From the NCBI RefSeq assembly GCF_000718785.1, contig NZ_JOCA01000014.1, forward strand, positions 62,001 through 126,000: a stretch of DNA of 64,000 nucleotides. Reading direction: 5' to 3'. Below, one piece after another: positions 35,512 to 44,761 of this stretch. The position numbers and the translations under genes are program-made. The DNA comes from Streptomyces sp. NRRL WC-3626. GTDB lineage: Bacteria; Actinomycetota; Actinomycetes; Streptomycetales; Streptomycetaceae. The notes below the pieces were generated by a model. It searched no databases and was not told where the DNA came from. It worked only from the letters and a program-made list of their open reading frames with translations. Position 1 is the first letter of the stretch, and every line of letters starts with the position of its first letter.

Positions 35512-38500
35512 ATGGGCGTACGCACATGGATCGATTCCTGGCCGGTCTACCGCCAGCTCACGGGCACCGACCCGCTGGGGCGCGGCGCCGCCGCCAGGAG
35601 CGGGCGAAGCGAGCGGCTGACGCCCCGGACCGCCACCGCCGACCGGGTGGTGAAGTCGGTCTGCCCCTACTGCGCCGTCGGCTGCGGTCAGAACGTGTAC
35701 GTGGAGGACGGGCGCGTCACCCAGATCGAGGGCGACCCCGACTCCCCCGTCTCGCGCGGCCGGCTCTGCCCCAAGGGCTCGGCCAGTCTGCAGCTGACCA
35801 CCGGCGACGCCCGCGAGCAGCAGGTGCTGTACCGGCGCCCGCACGGCACCGGATGGGAGCGTCTCGGTCTCGGCGAGGCGATGGACATGATCGCCGACCG
35901 GGTGATCGAGGCCCGCCGGGCGGGCTGGCAGTGGGAGGTCGACGAGGCGCGTACCCGGCGTACCCTCGGCATCGCGAGCCTGGGCGGGGCCACGCTCGAC
36001 AACGAGGAGAACTACCTCATCAAGAAGCTGTTCACCGCGCTGGGCGCCGTACAGATCGAGAACCAGGCGCGTATTTGACACTCCTCCACCGTTCCCGGTC
36101 TGGGAACCTCGTTCGGACGCGGTGGCGCGACCACCTTCCAGCAGGACCTGCAGCACTCCGACTGCATCGTCATCCAGGGCTCGAACATGGCCGAGTGCCA
36201 TCCGGTCGGGTTCCAGTGGGTGATGGAGGCGAAGGCGCGGGGGGCGAAGGTGGTGCACGTGGACCCGCGGTTCACCCGCACCAGCGCCCTGGCCGACCTG
36301 CACGTGCCGCTGCGGGCCGGCTCGGACATCGCGTTCCTGGGCGGGATCATCCGTCATGTCCTGGAGAACGAGGCGTTCTTCCGCGACTATGTGGCCGCGT
36401 ACACCAACGGGCCGGTGATCCTGCGGGAGGACTTCCGCGACACCGAGGACCTCGACGGCGTCTTCTCGGGGCTGGACGGCGACGGCCGCGCCTACGACCC
36501 GAGCAGCTGGCAGTACGAGGGCGTCGACGTCCAGGCGGCCTCGGGGCAGCGCGACCAGCTGTTCGAGGAGCGTACGGTCACGGAGGCCGCGCGGGGTGAG
36601 TCACACGGCTCCGGCGGTGCCTCGATCCCGCCGGGCGAGCCGGAACGCGACGAGACGATGACCCACCCGCGCTGTGTGCTGCAGGTCCTCAAGCGGCACT
36701 ACGCCCGCTACACGCCCGAGGCGGTCGAGCGGATCTGCGGGGTCCCCCAGGACGTGTTCCGTCAGGTGTGCGAGCTGGTCACGGAGAACTCCGGGCGGGA
36801 CCGCACCACCGCGTTCGCGTACGCGGTCGGCTGGACGCAGCACACGGTCGGGGTGCAGTACATCCGGGCGGCGTCCGTGCTGCAGAGCCTGCTGGGCAAC
36901 ATCGGCCGGCCGGGCGGCGGGATCCTCGCGCTGCGCGGGCACGCCTCCATCCAGGGCTCGACGGACATCCCCACACTGTTCAACCTGCTGCCCGGCTACA
37001 TCCCGATGCCGCACGCGCACGAGCGGCAGGACCTGGACGCCTTCATCCGGGCCGACGCCTCGGGCAAGGGCTACTGGGGCAACATGCGCGCCTATCTGGT
37101 GAGCCTGCTCAAGGCGTACTGGGGCGACGCGGCGAGCGCGGAGAACGACTACTGCTTCGACTATCTGCCACGCCTGACCGGCTCCCATTCGACGTACGAG
37201 ACGGTCATGGCCCAGCTGGACGGCAGCTGCAAGGGCTACTTCCTCATGGGCGAGAACCCGGCGGTCGGCTCCGCCAACGCCAAGCTGCAGCGGCTCGGCA
37301 TGGCGAACCTGGACTGGCTCGTCGTACGGGACTTCTCCCTCATCGAGTCGGCCACCTGGTGGCAGGACGGTCCCGAGATCGAGACGGGTGAGCTGCGCAC
37401 CGAGGACATCGGCACGGAGGTGTTCTTCCTGCCGGCCGCCGCGCACACCGAGAAGGACGGCAGCTTCACCAACACCCAGCGGCTGCTGCAGTGGCACCAC
37501 CAGGCGGTCGAGCCGGCCGGGGAGACCCGCAGCGACCTGTGGTTCACCTTCCACCTCGGGCGGATCATCCGGGAGAAGCTCGCCGCGTCCACCGATCCGA
37601 TGGACCGGCCGCTGCTCGACCTGACGTGGGACTACCCGACGAAGGGCCCGCTCGCCGAGCCGGACGCCGAAGCCGTGCTGGCCGAGATCAACGGCCACGA
37701 CGCCGACGGCGCGCCGCTCGCGGGCTACGAGCAGCTGAAGGACGACGGCTCGACCACCTGCGGCTGCTGGATCTACTGCGGAGTGCGGGCCGACGGCGTC
37801 AACCAGGCCGACCGCCGCACCCCCGGCGGCGAACAGAACTGGGTCGCCCCCGACTGGGGCTGGGCCTGGCCCGCCAACCGGCGGGTGCTGTACAACCGCG
37901 CCTCGGCCGACCCGGAGGGCAGGCCGTGGAGCGCGCGCAAGGCGCTGGTGTGGTGGGACGCGGAGGCGGGCGAGTGGACCGGGCACGACGTCCCCGACTT
38001 CACGAGGGACAGGTCACCCGACCACCGGCCGGCCCGGGACGCGACCGGACCGGACGCGCTGTCCGGCACCGACGCGTTCATCATGCAGGCCGACGGCAAG
38101 GCATGGCTGTACGTCCCGTCCGGCCTCACCGACGGACCGCTGCCGACGCACTACGAGCCGCAGGACTCCCCGTTCCCCAATCTGCTGTACGGCCGTCAGC
38201 GCAATCCGGTACGGCATCTGCCGCCGCCGCACCCGGACAACCGCTATCAGCCGAGCGGCGGCGAACCGGGCGCGGAGGTCTTCCCGTACGTCGCCACCAC
38301 CTACCGGCTGACCGAGCATCACACGGCGGGCGGCATGTCCCGCTGGCAGCCGTACCTGGCGGAGCTGCAGCCGGAGTTCTTCTGCGAGGTGTCACCGGCG
38401 CTCGCCGCCGAGCGGGGCCTGGAGCACACCGGCTGGGCGACGATCGTCAGCGCCCGCGCGGTGATCGAGGCCCGGGTGCTGGTCACCGACCGCATGGCGA

Positions 38501-38757
38501 CGCTGACCGTGCACGGCCGCCCCCTGCACCAGGTGGGGCTGCCCTACCACTGGGGCCCGAACGGCTACAGCACGGGCGACGCGGCCAACGAGCTGCTGCA
38601 TCTGTCGCTCGACCCCAACACGCACATCCAGGAGGCGAAGGCGTTCGCCGTGGACATCCGGCCGGGGCGGCGTCCGCGCGGCCCGGCGGCCCGGGGGCTG
38701 GTGCGCGCCTACCGGGAGCGGGCGGGCATCGACGAGAACACCGGTACGGAGCCCTGA
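35512..38757 (+). CDS. fdhA: Selenocysteine formate dehydrogenase catalytic subunit (in-frame TGA)
   Basis: Catalytic Mo/W-bis-MGD subunit of 1081 residues with selenocysteine at codon 189 (TGA 36076-36078). The reading frame continues across the TGA with full similarity: E-N-Q-A-R-I before, and H-S-S-T-V-P-G-L-G-T-S-F-G-R-G-G after, the exact FdnG/FdoG context. The N-terminal [4Fe-4S] motif is C-P-Y-C-A-V-G-C ... G-R-L-C-P-K-G. Annotated conventionally, the gene would be split into two proteins with the second starting about 36187. No twin-arginine signal is seen, so it faces the cytoplasm. The ATG at 35512 is preferred. It is the last gene of the fdh operon, 4 nt from selD. Confidence 0.95.
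36076..36113 (+). other. Selenocysteine UGA codon and SECIS-like hairpin
   Basis: Immediately after the TGA, GTTCCC (36091-36096) pairs with GGGAAC (36102-36107) around a GGTCT loop (36097-36101). The GGUCU apical loop at this distance is the hallmark recognised by SelB in E. coli fdhF and fdnG messages. Outer CCACCG (36086-36091) and CGGTGG (36120-36125) could extend it. Confidence 0.9.
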
Positions 38758-38760
38758 GAC

Positions 38761-39777
38761 TCACCTCAGCACGACGGAGTGCGCGCCCCTCGCCACGAGT
38801 TCGCCGACGACCGGGGCGCCCGGCACCTCCCCGGCGACGAGCAGCCCGCCCGAGGTCTGGGCGTCGGCCAGGAGCAGCCGGGTGGCGTCGTCCGCGGACC
38901 CGAAGTCGGTGAACGGCGTCACCCAGTCCAGGTTCCGCCGGGTGCCGCCGCTGACGTAGCCGTCCCGCACGGCCTCGCGGGCGCCGTCGAGGTAGGGCAC
39001 GGCGGCGGTGTCGACGACGGCGGTGACGTTCGAGGCGCGGGCGAGTTTGTGCAGATGGCCGAGGAGGCCGAAGCCGGTGACGTCGGTGGCGCAGGTCGCG
39101 CCGGCGGCGAGGGCGGCGGCGGCAGCGTCCCGGTTGAGGGCCGTCATCGTGGCCACCGCCTGCGCGAACCGCTCGCCGGTGGCCTTGTGCCGGTTGTTGA
39201 GCACGCCCAGGCCGAGGGGTTTGGTGAGCGACAGGGGCACGCCCGGGCGGCCGGTGTCGTTGCGCAGCAGCCGGTCCGGGTCCGCGAGTCCGGTGACGGC
39301 CATGCCGTACTTGGGTTCCGGGTCGTCCACGCTGTGGCCGCCGCCCACGTGGCAGCCCGCCTCGGCCGCGGTCTCCAGTCCGCCGCGCAGGACTTCGCGT
39401 GCCAGCTCGAACGGCAGCACGTCGCGGGGCCAGGCGAGCAGGTTGACGGCGACGACGGGCCGTCCGCCCATCGCGTACACGTCGGAGAGGGCGTTGGCCG
39501 CGGCGATACGGCCCCAGTCGTAGGGGTCGTCGACGACGGGGGTGAAGAAGTCGGCGGTGGACACCACGGCCTCGCGCCGCCCCGGCAGGGCGACGACGGC
39601 CGCGTCGTCGCCGGTGGCGAGCCCGACCAGGAGCGGGATGTCGTCGGCGGCCGCCACGGGCGCGGCGAGTCCGGCGAGCACGTCCTCCAGCTCGCCCGGC
39701 GGAATCTTGCAGGCGCAGCCGCCGCCGTGCGCGTACCGGGTGAGGCGTACGGGTGCCCGCGTGGGGGAGTTCGTCAA
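38761..39777 (-). CDS. selD: Selenide, water dikinase (selenophosphate synthetase)
   Basis: A 338-residue SelD, which makes selenophosphate from selenide and ATP. The N-terminal active-site loop H-G-G-G-C-A-C-K (residues 17-24) carries the catalytic Cys21 and Lys24, so this is the Cys, not Sec, form. Further hallmarks are T-G-D-D-A-A-V, D-F-F-T-P-V-V-D-D-P-Y-D-W-G-R, A-N-A-L-S-D-V-Y-A-M-G-G-R-P and G-H-S-V-D-D-P-E-P-K-Y-G. The start is TTG at 39777, with AAGGAG 6 nt upstream. It is convergent with fdhA, and its promoter must lie within the 55 bp before tRNA-Sec. Confidence 0.95.
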   Translation of the reverse strand: MTNSPTRAPVRLTRYAHGGGCACKIPPGELEDVLAGLAAPVAAADDIPLLVGLATGDDAAVVALPGRREAVVSTADFFTPVVDDPYDWGRIAAANALSDVYAMGGRPVVAVNLLAWPRDVLPFELAREVLRGGLETAAEAGCHVGGGHSVDDPEPKYGMAVTGLADPDRLLRNDTGRPGVPLSLTKPLGLGVLNNRHKATGERFAQAVATMTALNRDAAAAALAAGATCATDVTGFGLLGHLHKLARASNVTAVVDTAAVPYLDGAREAVRDGYVSGGTRRNLDWVTPFTDFGSADDATRLLLADAQTSGGLLVAGEVPGAPVVGELVARGAHSVVLR

Positions 39778-39832
39778 CGTGGGCTCCTTGTCGGGGTTCG
39801 GGGCGGGTGAGCCGGTAGCCTGGGCGGGCGGT
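39778..39832. promoter_or_regulatory. Bidirectional selD/selC promoter region
   Basis: Only 55 bp separate the selD start codon (minus strand) from the tRNA-Sec 5' end (plus strand). A TAGCCT (39816-39821) lies 11 bp before the tRNA and could be its -10. The selD promoter would lie in the same interval or inside the tRNA gene. The -35 assignments are not clear. Confidence 0.4.
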
Positions 39833-39925
39833 GGAGGCGTGTGGGTGCCTGGTGGCCCTCCCGGTCTTCAAAACCGAGGTGCCCGGGGATCTCGGGCAGG
39901 CGGGTTCGATTCCCGTCCGCCTCCG
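39833..39925 (+). tRNA. selC: tRNA-Sec (anticodon TCA)
   Basis: A 93-nt tRNA with the anticodon loop CTTCAAA (anticodon TCA, 39868-39870), which reads UGA. The acceptor GGAGGCG pairs with CGCCTCC (39918-39924) plus discriminator G. There is a long hairpin variable arm (TGCCCG ... CGGGCA) and the T-loop TTCGATT. The CCA end is not encoded. It is charged with serine and converted to Sec by SelA. The 3' 58 bp overlap the selB gene on the other strand. Confidence 0.95.
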
Positions 39926-41700
39926 CTCCGGCAGCGCCGGAGCTGGTCGTCCACCCGCTCGGTGAGCCCCTTCTCGTCCAGGAACTCCAGCAGCGGTACG
40001 GCGACCCGGCGCGTGGTGTCGAGGGCCCGGCGGGCCGCGCTCAGGGTGAACGGCTGGGGCAGGGCGCGCAGTACGGCGGCGGCGCGGGTGTCCGCGCCCG
40101 GCAGCAGGACGATGCCGTCGCCGACCCGCAGCAGCGCGCCCGCGGTGACCGCGGCGGCGAGTTCCCTGCGGCCCAGGCCCAGTTCGGCCAGCCGGCCGGC
40201 CTCCGGGGCGTGGAAGGGCGACCGCTCCAGCTCCTCCCGGAGGGTGTCGACGGCGGCCCGGACCGGGGGCGGGAGCACGGGTTCCCGCCGCTGCCGGTGC
40301 AGCCGTCCCCTGCTGCGGCTCAGTGTCACCGGGCCCGGGACGTCGGCGAGGGCGTCGACCAGGGCCCGGTCGGGCAGTTCGAGCAGCCGCCTGGCCTCCT
40401 CGGTGGGCAGGCCGGGCTCCAGCGGGCGGTCCACGGCGTGCCGTGCGACTTCCTCGCCGAGCCGGTTCCGCAGCGCCGTCCAGTGCTCCGGGTCGGCCAG
40501 CCAGTCACCGGCGACCGGTGGCGCGGGGGCGGGTGCCCCCATGGCCTCGAGCTCCGTACGGCGGACGAGCAGGCGCCGCCGCAGTTCCGCCGCGCCGTCG
40601 GGACGGCCGGTCATGCCGTCCAGTTCGGCCGCGCGCGTGCGGGCCGCGCCACGCCGGGTGAGCGGGGGCGGCCGGACGTCCAGCACGGTCACCCCGCGCG
40701 GGGGGTGGCGCCGGCCGCCGGGTTCGCGCAGTACCGCGCGGTCGCCGATCCGCAGGGGCAGCTCCCGTGCGAGGGTCAGCCGGGCCGTGTCCGCGCCGAG
40801 CGGCCGGACGGTCACCGGCACGGCCGCCGTACCGATGTGCAGGGTGGACGCGCGGGGCAACTCCTCGACGGGCGTCGTGCCGATCCGGACGTCGACCGTG
40901 GCGGCCGGCAGCCAGCGGTCCGGTGTCAGCAGCACCTGTCCGCGCCCGAGTACGGCGTCGGGGGCGCCGTGGACGTTGACGGCCACCCGTGCCACACCGC
41001 CGACGGCGTCCCGTTCCTCGTTCAGGCACTGCAGTGCGCGCACCCGCACGGTGGTCGTGCCGTCCCCCGTCACCAGCCGGTCGCCGGTGCGCAGGGTGCC
41101 CGCGCCGAGGGTGCCGGTGACGACCGTGCCGTGACCGCGCACGGTGAAGGAGCGGTCGAGCCACAGCCGTACATCCGCGTCGGCGGGCGGCACGGGCAAC
41201 GCGCGGGCCAGCGTGGCGAGTTCCTTGCGCAGTCGGTCCACTCCCCCGCCGGTCACCGCGCTCACCGCGACCGTGGGCACCGCGCCGAGGGTGGTGGCGG
41301 CGAGGCGTTTCGCGGCGTCCGCGCGGACGGGTCCGGGGTCCGCCAGGTCGCTGCGGGTGACGGCGAGGACGGCGTGGCGCACCCCGAGCGCGTCGAGGAT
41401 GTCGAGGTGTTCCTGCGACTGTTCCTGCCAGCCCTGGTCGGCGGCGACCACGAACAGCACGGCCGGTACGGGCCCGACGCCGGCGAGCATGGTGGCGACG
41501 AACCGTTCGTGGCCCGGCACGTCGACGAGGGCCAGATGTTCGCCGTCCGGCGGGTCGAGGCGGGTCCATACGAAGCCGAGGTCCAGGGTGAGGCCCCGGC
41601 GCCGCTCCTCCGCGAACCGGTCGGGTTCCATTCCGGTGAGTGCCCGCGCGAGGGCGGACTTCCCGTGGTCGACGTGTCCGGCGGTGGCGAGCACCCTCAT
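39868..41700 (-). CDS. selB: Selenocysteine-specific elongation factor SelB
   Basis: A 610-residue GTPase that brings Sec-tRNA-Sec to the ribosome at SECIS-marked UGA codons. The P-loop G-H-V-D-H-G-K-S is at residues 8-15, D-V-P-G-H-E-R-F is the G3 motif and T-R-S-D the G4 motif. Elongation-factor beta-barrels follow, then C-terminal winged helices (about 370-600) that bind the SECIS hairpin. The ATG at 41700 overlaps the selA stop by 4 bp. The last about 18 residues and the TGA stop lie antisense inside tRNA-Sec, and the TGA (39870-39868) is opposite the anticodon. Confidence 0.95.
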   Translation of the reverse strand: MRVLATAGHVDHGKSALARALTGMEPDRFAEERRRGLTLDLGFVWTRLDPPDGEHLALVDVPGHERFVATMLAGVGPVPAVLFVVAADQGWQEQSQEHLDILDALGVRHAVLAVTRSDLADPGPVRADAAKRLAATTLGAVPTVAVSAVTGGGVDRLRKELATLARALPVPPADADVRLWLDRSFTVRGHGTVVTGTLGAGTLRTGDRLVTGDGTTTVRVRALQCLNEERDAVGGVARVAVNVHGAPDAVLGRGQVLLTPDRWLPAATVDVRIGTTPVEELPRASTLHIGTAAVPVTVRPLGADTARLTLARELPLRIGDRAVLREPGGRRHPPRGVTVLDVRPPPLTRRGAARTRAAELDGMTGRPDGAAELRRRLLVRRTELEAMGAPAPAPPVAGDWLADPEHWTALRNRLGEEVARHAVDRPLEPGLPTEEARRLLELPDRALVDALADVPGPVTLSRSRGRLHRQRREPVLPPPVRAAVDTLREELERSPFHAPEAGRLAELGLGRRELAAAVTAGALLRVGDGIVLLPGADTRAAAVLRALPQPFTLSAARRALDTTRRVAVPLLEFLDEKGLTERVDDQLRRCRSGGGRESNPPARDPRAPRF

Positions 41701-43037
41701 GGGGCCCACCGTCCCTCCACCGACCGGACGGCGTCGGTGAGTCGCTCGTCGTCCTCTTCCGGTACCGCCCGCAGGTCGAGCAGGCAGCGCCCGGCCTCCA
41801 GGCGTCCCGCGACGGGGACCGGACCGGTGCGCAGGGCCGCCGCGTAGGGTTCGGGCAGGGACAGGGCGGCGCTGGGCAGGATCACACCGGGGGCTCCGCC
41901 GCCGCCCACGGTCGCCCCGCTCGGCACGGCCCGTACGTCGACGCCGTCGGCGCGCAGCAGCGCGGCGAGCCGCTCGGCGCGCCGGTTCAGCTCCGCCGGG
42001 TCGGCGGCGAGCGCTTCGGCGGTGGGGGTGGCGGGGCCGTCGAGGGTGGCTTCCAGGGCGGCGAGGGTCAGCTTGTCGACGCGCAGGGCGCGGGCGAGCG
42101 GGTGCCGGAACAGCGCGCGGATCAGGTCCTCGCGGCCGAGGAGGAGTCCGCACTGGGGGCCGCCGAGCAGTTTGTCGCCGCTCGCGGTGACGAGTGCCGC
42201 CCCCGCTGTCAACTGGCTGTGGGCGTCCGGCTCCTCGGGGAGCAGGGGGTGACGGGTGAGCAGTCCGGATCCGATGTCGACGACCACCGGGACGCCCAGG
42301 TCGGCGAGTTCGGTGATGTGCGCGGCGCGGGTGAAGCCGGTGATACGGAAGTTGGAGGGGTGCACCTTCAGTACGAAGGCGGTGTCCGGGCCGACGGCGT
42401 CGGCGTAGTCGGCGGCGGTGGTGCGGTTGGTGGTGCCGACCTCGCGCAGCCGGGCGCCGGTGGAGACCAGCAGATCGGGCAGGCGGAAGCCGTCGCCGAT
42501 CTCCACCAGCTCGCCCCGGCCGACGACGATCTCCCGTCCGGCGGCGAGCGCGGTGGCGGCCAGCACCAGGGCGGCGGCCCCGTTGTTGACGACGTGCACG
42601 GCGTCGGCGGCCGGCACGGCGGCGCGCAGGGCGGCCAGCGCGGTACGGCCCCGGCGTGCCCGTACGCCGGTGTTCAGGTCGAGTTCGACGTCGGTGGGTC
42701 CGGCGGCGTCCGCCACCGCCTGCCGGGCCGCCGCGGAGAGCGGGGCCCGGCCGAGGTTGGTGTGCAGGACCACTCCGGTGGCGTTGAGCACCGGGCGCAG
42801 TCCGCCGGCCGACCCCGGCAGCAGCGCCACGGCGGTGTCGGCCACGGCCTCCGGCGGTACGGCGCCCTCGCGGGCCCGCTGCTGGGCCCGGTGGACGGCC
42901 GACTTCACCCGTCCGGCCCCGAGCCGGTCCACCGCCCGCAGCAGCCGGGGATCACGCAGTACGGCGTCGGTGCGCGGGATGTGCCGTCGTACGTCCGTGC
43001 CGTCGTCCGTCGCGCCGGGTGCGCCCCGTTGCTCCAC
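41697..43037 (-). CDS. selA: L-seryl-tRNA(Sec) selenium transferase
   Basis: A 446-residue PLP enzyme that converts Ser-tRNA-Sec to Sec-tRNA-Sec with selenophosphate. Family hallmarks are N-A-T-G-V-V-L-H-T-N-L-G-R-A-P-L (about 85-100), V-N-N-G-A-A-A-L, V-V-D-I-G-S-G-L-L and the PLP Lys in S-G-D-K-L-L-G-G-P-Q-C-G (near 293). It is the first gene of the selA-selB transcript, with ATGA overlap to selB. The ATG at 43037 is the natural start. Confidence 0.95.
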   Translation of the reverse strand: MEQRGAPGATDDGTDVRRHIPRTDAVLRDPRLLRAVDRLGAGRVKSAVHRAQQRAREGAVPPEAVADTAVALLPGSAGGLRPVLNATGVVLHTNLGRAPLSAAARQAVADAAGPTDVELDLNTGVRARRGRTALAALRAAVPAADAVHVVNNGAAALVLAATALAAGREIVVGRGELVEIGDGFRLPDLLVSTGARLREVGTTNRTTAADYADAVGPDTAFVLKVHPSNFRITGFTRAAHITELADLGVPVVVDIGSGLLTRHPLLPEEPDAHSQLTAGAALVTASGDKLLGGPQCGLLLGREDLIRALFRHPLARALRVDKLTLAALEATLDGPATPTAEALAADPAELNRRAERLAALLRADGVDVRAVPSGATVGGGGAPGVILPSAALSLPEPYAAALRTGPVPVAGRLEAGRCLLDLRAVPEEDDERLTDAVRSVEGRWAP

Positions 43038-43207
43038 CCCGGTCGCCTCCGTTCAGCCCGCTGCCGCCGGTCGGTCTCCCATCGTCCTCCAGTGCCCCGG
43101 GACGGGGACCCGACACGCCGGGCGGCTCCTCCCGCCGGGGTTCCGTGCGGTGTCCGGTGCGGACACCGCGCAGTACGCTGGCCGCATCCGGCCGGCGGGA
43201 GCTCGCG

Positions 43208-43615
43208 ATGTGGAAGCGCAGGAAGCACGCCCGGAGCGGCCAGACCCTGCCGCTGGAACTGTGCGACCTCTGCGGGAGAACGTTCCCGGCGGGTGACGCG
43301 GTGGTCGGCCATGTCGCGGACTCGTCCTCCGCCCATCCCACCGACGACTGGTCCGACGGCCTGCGCCGGGTGACGGCCTGCTGCGGGACGCATCTCGACA
43401 TGATCCGCGAGACGTACCGGCGCCGCCCGTTCGTGGAGGAGGAGCTGTGGGCGGCGAAGATCACCCGGGCGCTGACGTCCGGCCCTCCGGTCCTGTCCAT
43501 GGTCCAGCTGGCCCGCCGGACCGGGCTGCACGAGCCGGACATCCGGCGGGCGATCGCCTGGCACAACGAACGACGCCGGCGGACGGACGGAGCCGGCCCC
43601 CCGGGGCCGGCCTGA
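43208..43615 (+). CDS. Zinc-ribbon hypothetical protein beside selA
   Basis: A 135-residue protein that I do not recognise. An N-terminal C-D-L-C-G-R-T-F (about 19-26) pairs with A-C-C-G-T-H (about 58-63), giving a likely Cys-x2-Cys/Cys-Cys-x2-His zinc site. The C-terminal L-A-R-R-T-G-L-H-E-P-D-I-R-R-A-I (about 103-118) looks like a helix-turn-helix. It could be a small regulator, and its divergence from selA makes a role in that locus possible but unproven. GGGAG precedes the ATG at 43208. Confidence 0.7.
   Translation: MWKRRKHARSGQTLPLELCDLCGRTFPAGDAVVGHVADSSSAHPTDDWSDGLRRVTACCGTHLDMIRETYRRRPFVEEELWAAKITRALTSGPPVLSMVQLARRTGLHEPDIRRAIAWHNERRRRTDGAGPPGPA
43592..43611 (+). terminator. Hairpin at the 3' end of the zinc-ribbon gene
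   Basis: GCCGGCCCC (43592-43600) and GGGGCCGGC (43603-43611) form a perfect 9-bp stem that ends 1 bp before the stop codon TGA. It would terminate with the last codons inside the stem. Confidence 0.45.
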
Positions 43616-43741
43616 CGCTCCGCGCCGCCGCCCGGGAGGCCCGGCCCCGGACCCTCAGCCCCCAGGGCCCGGCAACCGACGACAACGCCGCAGATGCCCG
43701 TGCCGGACCCCGCGACCCCGGCACGATCCGCCGGACAGGCC

Positions 43742-44761
43742 TCAGGCCGCCTGGGGCTGCAGGAAGCGGGCCAGGAGGTCGTCGAGGCTGACCATGCCGG
43801 TGAGCCGGCCCGTACTGTCGCGGACCACGGCGAGGGAGGCCCGGCGGCGGCGCAGCAGATCGATCGCGTCGGCGACGGTGGCGTCGTCCGTCAGCTCCGG
43901 CACCGGGCGGGCGAGCGCGCGGGCACCGGCCGCCCGTCCCCGGGAGCGGGCCACCACGGCGTCACGCGCGTGCACCGAACCGAGGACCACGCCCTGCTCG
44001 CGCACCAGCAGCCGGGTGCGGTCGTGCTCCGCCGCGATCCGCAGGATCTCGTCCACGCCGGCGCCGCCGTCCACCGAGACGATCTCGGACTCCGGCACCT
44101 GCAGCTCCCGCACCGGGGTCTCCGGTTCGGTGAGCGAACGCGTCAGCAGCTCCGAGTCCGTCTCGCTGATCAGGCCGAGCCGCTCGGACTCCGCGACCAG
44201 ATGGGTGAGCTGTTCCCGGTCGTGGACCGGGGCCAGCTCGTCGCGCGGGGTGACCCGGCACAGCCGTACAAGGGCGTTGCTCATCCTGTTCAGCACCGAG
44301 ATCAGCGGCCGTACGGACTTCACCACGGCCCGGAAGGGCGGCGAGAGCAGCATCGCGGACCGCTCGGGGTGGGCGATGGCCCAGGACTTGGGGGCCATCT
44401 CGCCGACCACCATGTGCAGGAACACCACCACGATCATGGCGACGGCGAAGGCGACGCCGTAACTGACCGCGCTGGGCAGGCCCAGCCGGTGCAGCAGCGG
44501 GTCGAGTTCGTGCGAGATCGCCGGCTTGGACACCGAGCCGAGGCCCAGGGTGCAGACGGTGATGCCGAGCTGGGCGCCGGCCAGCATCAGGGACAGCTCG
44601 CGCATACCGGCGAGGGCGGCCTTGGCGCCGCCCCGGCCCTCGGCGGCGGCCTTCTCCATGCGGTGCCGTTTGGCGGCGACCAGCGCGAACTCGGCGGCCA
44701 CGAAGAATCCGCTGCCGATCAGCAGCAGCACGGTGACGAAGAGCGCCATCGGGAAACTCAT
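43742..44761 (-). CDS. CNNM/CBS-domain membrane protein (hemolysin-like)
   Basis: A 339-residue CNNM-family transporter. Membrane segments at about 5-150 include a DUF21 domain (I-G-S-G-F-F-V-A-A-E-F, L-M-L-A-G-A-Q-L-G-I-T, V-V-G-E-M-A-P-K-S), then a CBS pair (about 200-330). Such proteins move or sense Mg2+ and divalent ions. Unlike its partner it lacks the C-terminal CorC_HlyC domain. It overlaps the upstream paralogue by 4 bp. Confidence 0.88.
   Translation of the reverse strand: MSFPMALFVTVLLLIGSGFFVAAEFALVAAKRHRMEKAAAEGRGGAKAALAGMRELSLMLAGAQLGITVCTLGLGSVSKPAISHELDPLLHRLGLPSAVSYGVAFAVAMIVVVFLHMVVGEMAPKSWAIAHPERSAMLLSPPFRAVVKSVRPLISVLNRMSNALVRLCRVTPRDELAPVHDREQLTHLVAESERLGLISETDSELLTRSLTEPETPVRELQVPESEIVSVDGGAGVDEILRIAAEHDRTRLLVREQGVVLGSVHARDAVVARSRGRAAGARALARPVPELTDDATVADAIDLLRRRRASLAVVRDSTGRLTGMVSLDDLLARFLQPQAA

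Noticed and set aside
36079..36187. fdhA as a pseudogene or two genes split at the TGA
   Set aside because: The frame is intact on both sides, the TGA is at the known Sec position, the SECIS-like hairpin follows, and selA, selB, selC and selD are adjacent.
38761..39777. SelD as a second selenoprotein
   Set aside because: The active-site codon is Cys in G-C-A-C-K, and there is no TGA at that place.
41701..42153. N-terminal extension of SelB
   Set aside because: The GTPase starts M-R-V-L-A-T-A-G-H-V-D at 41700; the upstream frame is antisense-like noise over the selA 3' end.
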